Positions 63,214 to 64,000 of a DNA stretch of 64,000 bases are shown here, piece after piece (position 1 is the stretch's first letter; each line of letters begins with the position of its first letter). The notes under the pieces are model-generated. The model ran no database searches. It was given only the letters and a program-made list of their open reading frames with translations, and was not told the DNA's origin. The position numbers were made by a program, and so were the translations under genes. The DNA comes from CAWGAJ01 sp963820545. Lineage in GTDB: Bacteria > Planctomycetota > Planctomycetia > Pirellulales > Thermoguttaceae. The stretch covers positions 1 through 64,000 of the forward strand of contig CAWGAJ010000002.1 in the NCBI GenBank assembly GCA_963820545.1. The letters run 5' to 3'.

Positions 63214-63414
63214 ATGGAAATCACGGTCAATGATCAAACCCATCAGGTGGCTGACGCAGTCACGGTTGCCGAGTTGCTTCAGCATTTACAATTAAGCGAC
63301 AAACCCGTGGCCGTGGAAGTGAATCACTGTTTGCTGCCCCGACAGCAACACGCCGCACATCGGCTCTCGGCCGGCAACCGGTTGGAAATCGTCACCCTGG
63401 TAGGAGGAGGATAA
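63214..63414 (+). CDS. thiS: sulfur carrier protein ThiS
   Basis: The 66-residue ubiquitin-like carrier delivers sulfur to the thiazole synthase ThiG in thiamine synthesis. It begins MEITVNDQTHQV and ends VTLVGGG, the C-terminal Gly-Gly that is thiocarboxylated (here three Gly). Length is normal. It lies 6 bases before thiG, so the two are probably translated together; the usual activating enzyme ThiF is not in the window. Confidence 0.93.
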   Translation: MEITVNDQTHQVADAVTVAELLQHLQLSDKPVAVEVNHCLLPRQQHAAHRLSAGNRLEIVTLVGGG

Positions 63415-63420
63415 ATTAAC

Positions 63421-64000
63421 ATGGAAAAATCACGCGCCAGCGATGATCCGCTGCGGATTGGCTCGCACACGTTTTCCAGCCGCCTGATCGTGGGAACAGG
63501 CAAGTACGCCAACTATGAATTGATGCGACAAGCCTTGGATATTTCCGGCACGGAGTGTATTACCGTGGCCGTGCGCCGCGAAAGGCTGATCGACGCCTCG
63601 GGTAAAAACCTGCTGGATTTCATCGACACTTCACACTACACAATCCTTCCCAATACGGCAGGCTGCTTTACCGCCGAAGATGCCATCCGCGTCGCCCGGC
63701 TGGGACGCGAGATCCTTACCCAGTTGAATAATCCCGGGGCGGATTGGGTCAAACTGGAAGTCCTGGGCGATGCGAAAACCCTGCTGCCCGACCCGCTCGC
63801 CACGGTGGAGGCCACGGAAAAACTCGCGGCCGAGGGATTCCAAGTGCTCGTCTATGCCAGCGACGATCCCGTGGTGGCAAAAAGACTCAAAAAAGCCGGC
63901 GCCGCCAGCGTGATGCCCGCCGGCAGCCCGATCGGTTCGGGTCAGGGAGTGCTCAATCCCAATGCCATCCGAATATGTTTGGAATATTTAAAAGAAAATG
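63421..64000 (+). CDS. thiG: thiazole synthase ThiG (cut by the window end)
   Basis: The visible 193 residues begin with SRLIVGTGKYANYELMRQAL and include the Schiff-base Lys in VKLEVLGD, the ending LPNTAGCFTAEDA, and VMPAGSPIGSG. ThiG is a TIM-barrel enzyme that condenses DXP, ThiS-thiocarboxylate and dehydroglycine to the thiazole of thiamine. The gene continues past the end of the window; about 60 residues are missing compared with the usual 255. It follows thiS by 6 bases, with GGAGGAT at the end of thiS acting as its ribosome site. Confidence 0.94.
   Translation, partial: MEKSRASDDPLRIGSHTFSSRLIVGTGKYANYELMRQALDISGTECITVAVRRERLIDASGKNLLDFIDTSHYTILPNTAGCFTAEDAIRVARLGREILTQLNNPGADWVKLEVLGDAKTLLPDPLATVEATEKLAAEGFQVLVYASDDPVVAKRLKKAGAASVMPAGSPIGSGQGVLNPNAIRICLEYLKEN

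Overview
The window looks like a chromosomal segment of an uncultured planctomycete. I infer this from the gene repertoire: a Ser/Thr kinase with a receiver tail, two lineage-typical outer-membrane beta-barrels (one with a Cys-rich linker), an FHA-GAF-SpoIIE phosphatase, Tat-exported and cytosolic Gfo/Idh/MocA oxidoreductases beside a DUF6807 protein, CvpA, DUF4190 and FloA-like membrane proteins, and many long repeat-filled intergenic spaces. Most genes look GC-rich; trpS (6.8-7.9 kb), the serpin gene (22-24.6 kb) and the DUF4268 gene (27.3-28.2 kb) are visibly AT-richer and may be acquired.

Layout. 0-5.2 kb: kinase-receiver protein, thioredoxin, coiled-coil protein, M48 membrane protease. 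5.1-8.2 kb: three inverted pairs of one 15-bp core repeat, one pair enclosing a REP-type Y1 transposase, interleaved with a methyltransferase, trpS and lysA. 9.8-12.5 kb: outer-membrane protein, PemK/MazF-like toxin-antitoxin pair, HD hydrolase. 13-20 kb: hisF, a PilT-like ATPase overlapping a membrane-anchored degenerate GspE-like protein, CvpA and DUF4190 proteins, floA. 20.6-21.7 kb: three-gene envelope-stress-like operon on the minus strand. 22-29 kb: a serpin fused to tandem secretin-like domains, a GH-A glycosidase, transposase and DUF2284 remnants, DUF4268, a zeta-like kinase. 29-34.5 kb: GH130, GT4-(alpha/alpha)6 and GH130 cluster. 34.7-39 kb: DUF2284, tRNA-Gln, FHA phosphatase, PolB-like exonuclease, XRE regulator. 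39-46 kb: putative carbohydrate-use cluster (URO-D-like, two oxidoreductases, DUF6807, MFS carrier). 46-53 kb: pncA, PflX-like radical SAM, kamA, methyltransferase, DUF502, hemC. 53-57 kb: quinol nitric oxide reductase and an outer-membrane protein. 57-64 kb: SAM hydrolase, V4R hybrid histidine kinase, oxidoreductase, thiS-thiG (cut by the window end).

Two window-wide patterns stand out. First, eleven genes, including hisF and the NO reductase, are broken by single-base frameshifts, and every one of them can be placed at a GCGC tetranucleotide. This points to sequence error at a methylated motif, or a true mutational hotspot, rather than gene decay. Second, many intergenic spaces carry degenerate tracts with a strict 7-bp period (CTGAACC, ACTGTAA, GTCCACC, GGATGAA, TAATCCC and similar units), often arranged around the palindrome AAACCGCTTGCGGTTT and often ending directly at a start codon that has no Shine-Dalgarno sequence. 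All functional statements are from reading the sequence; no database search was run.
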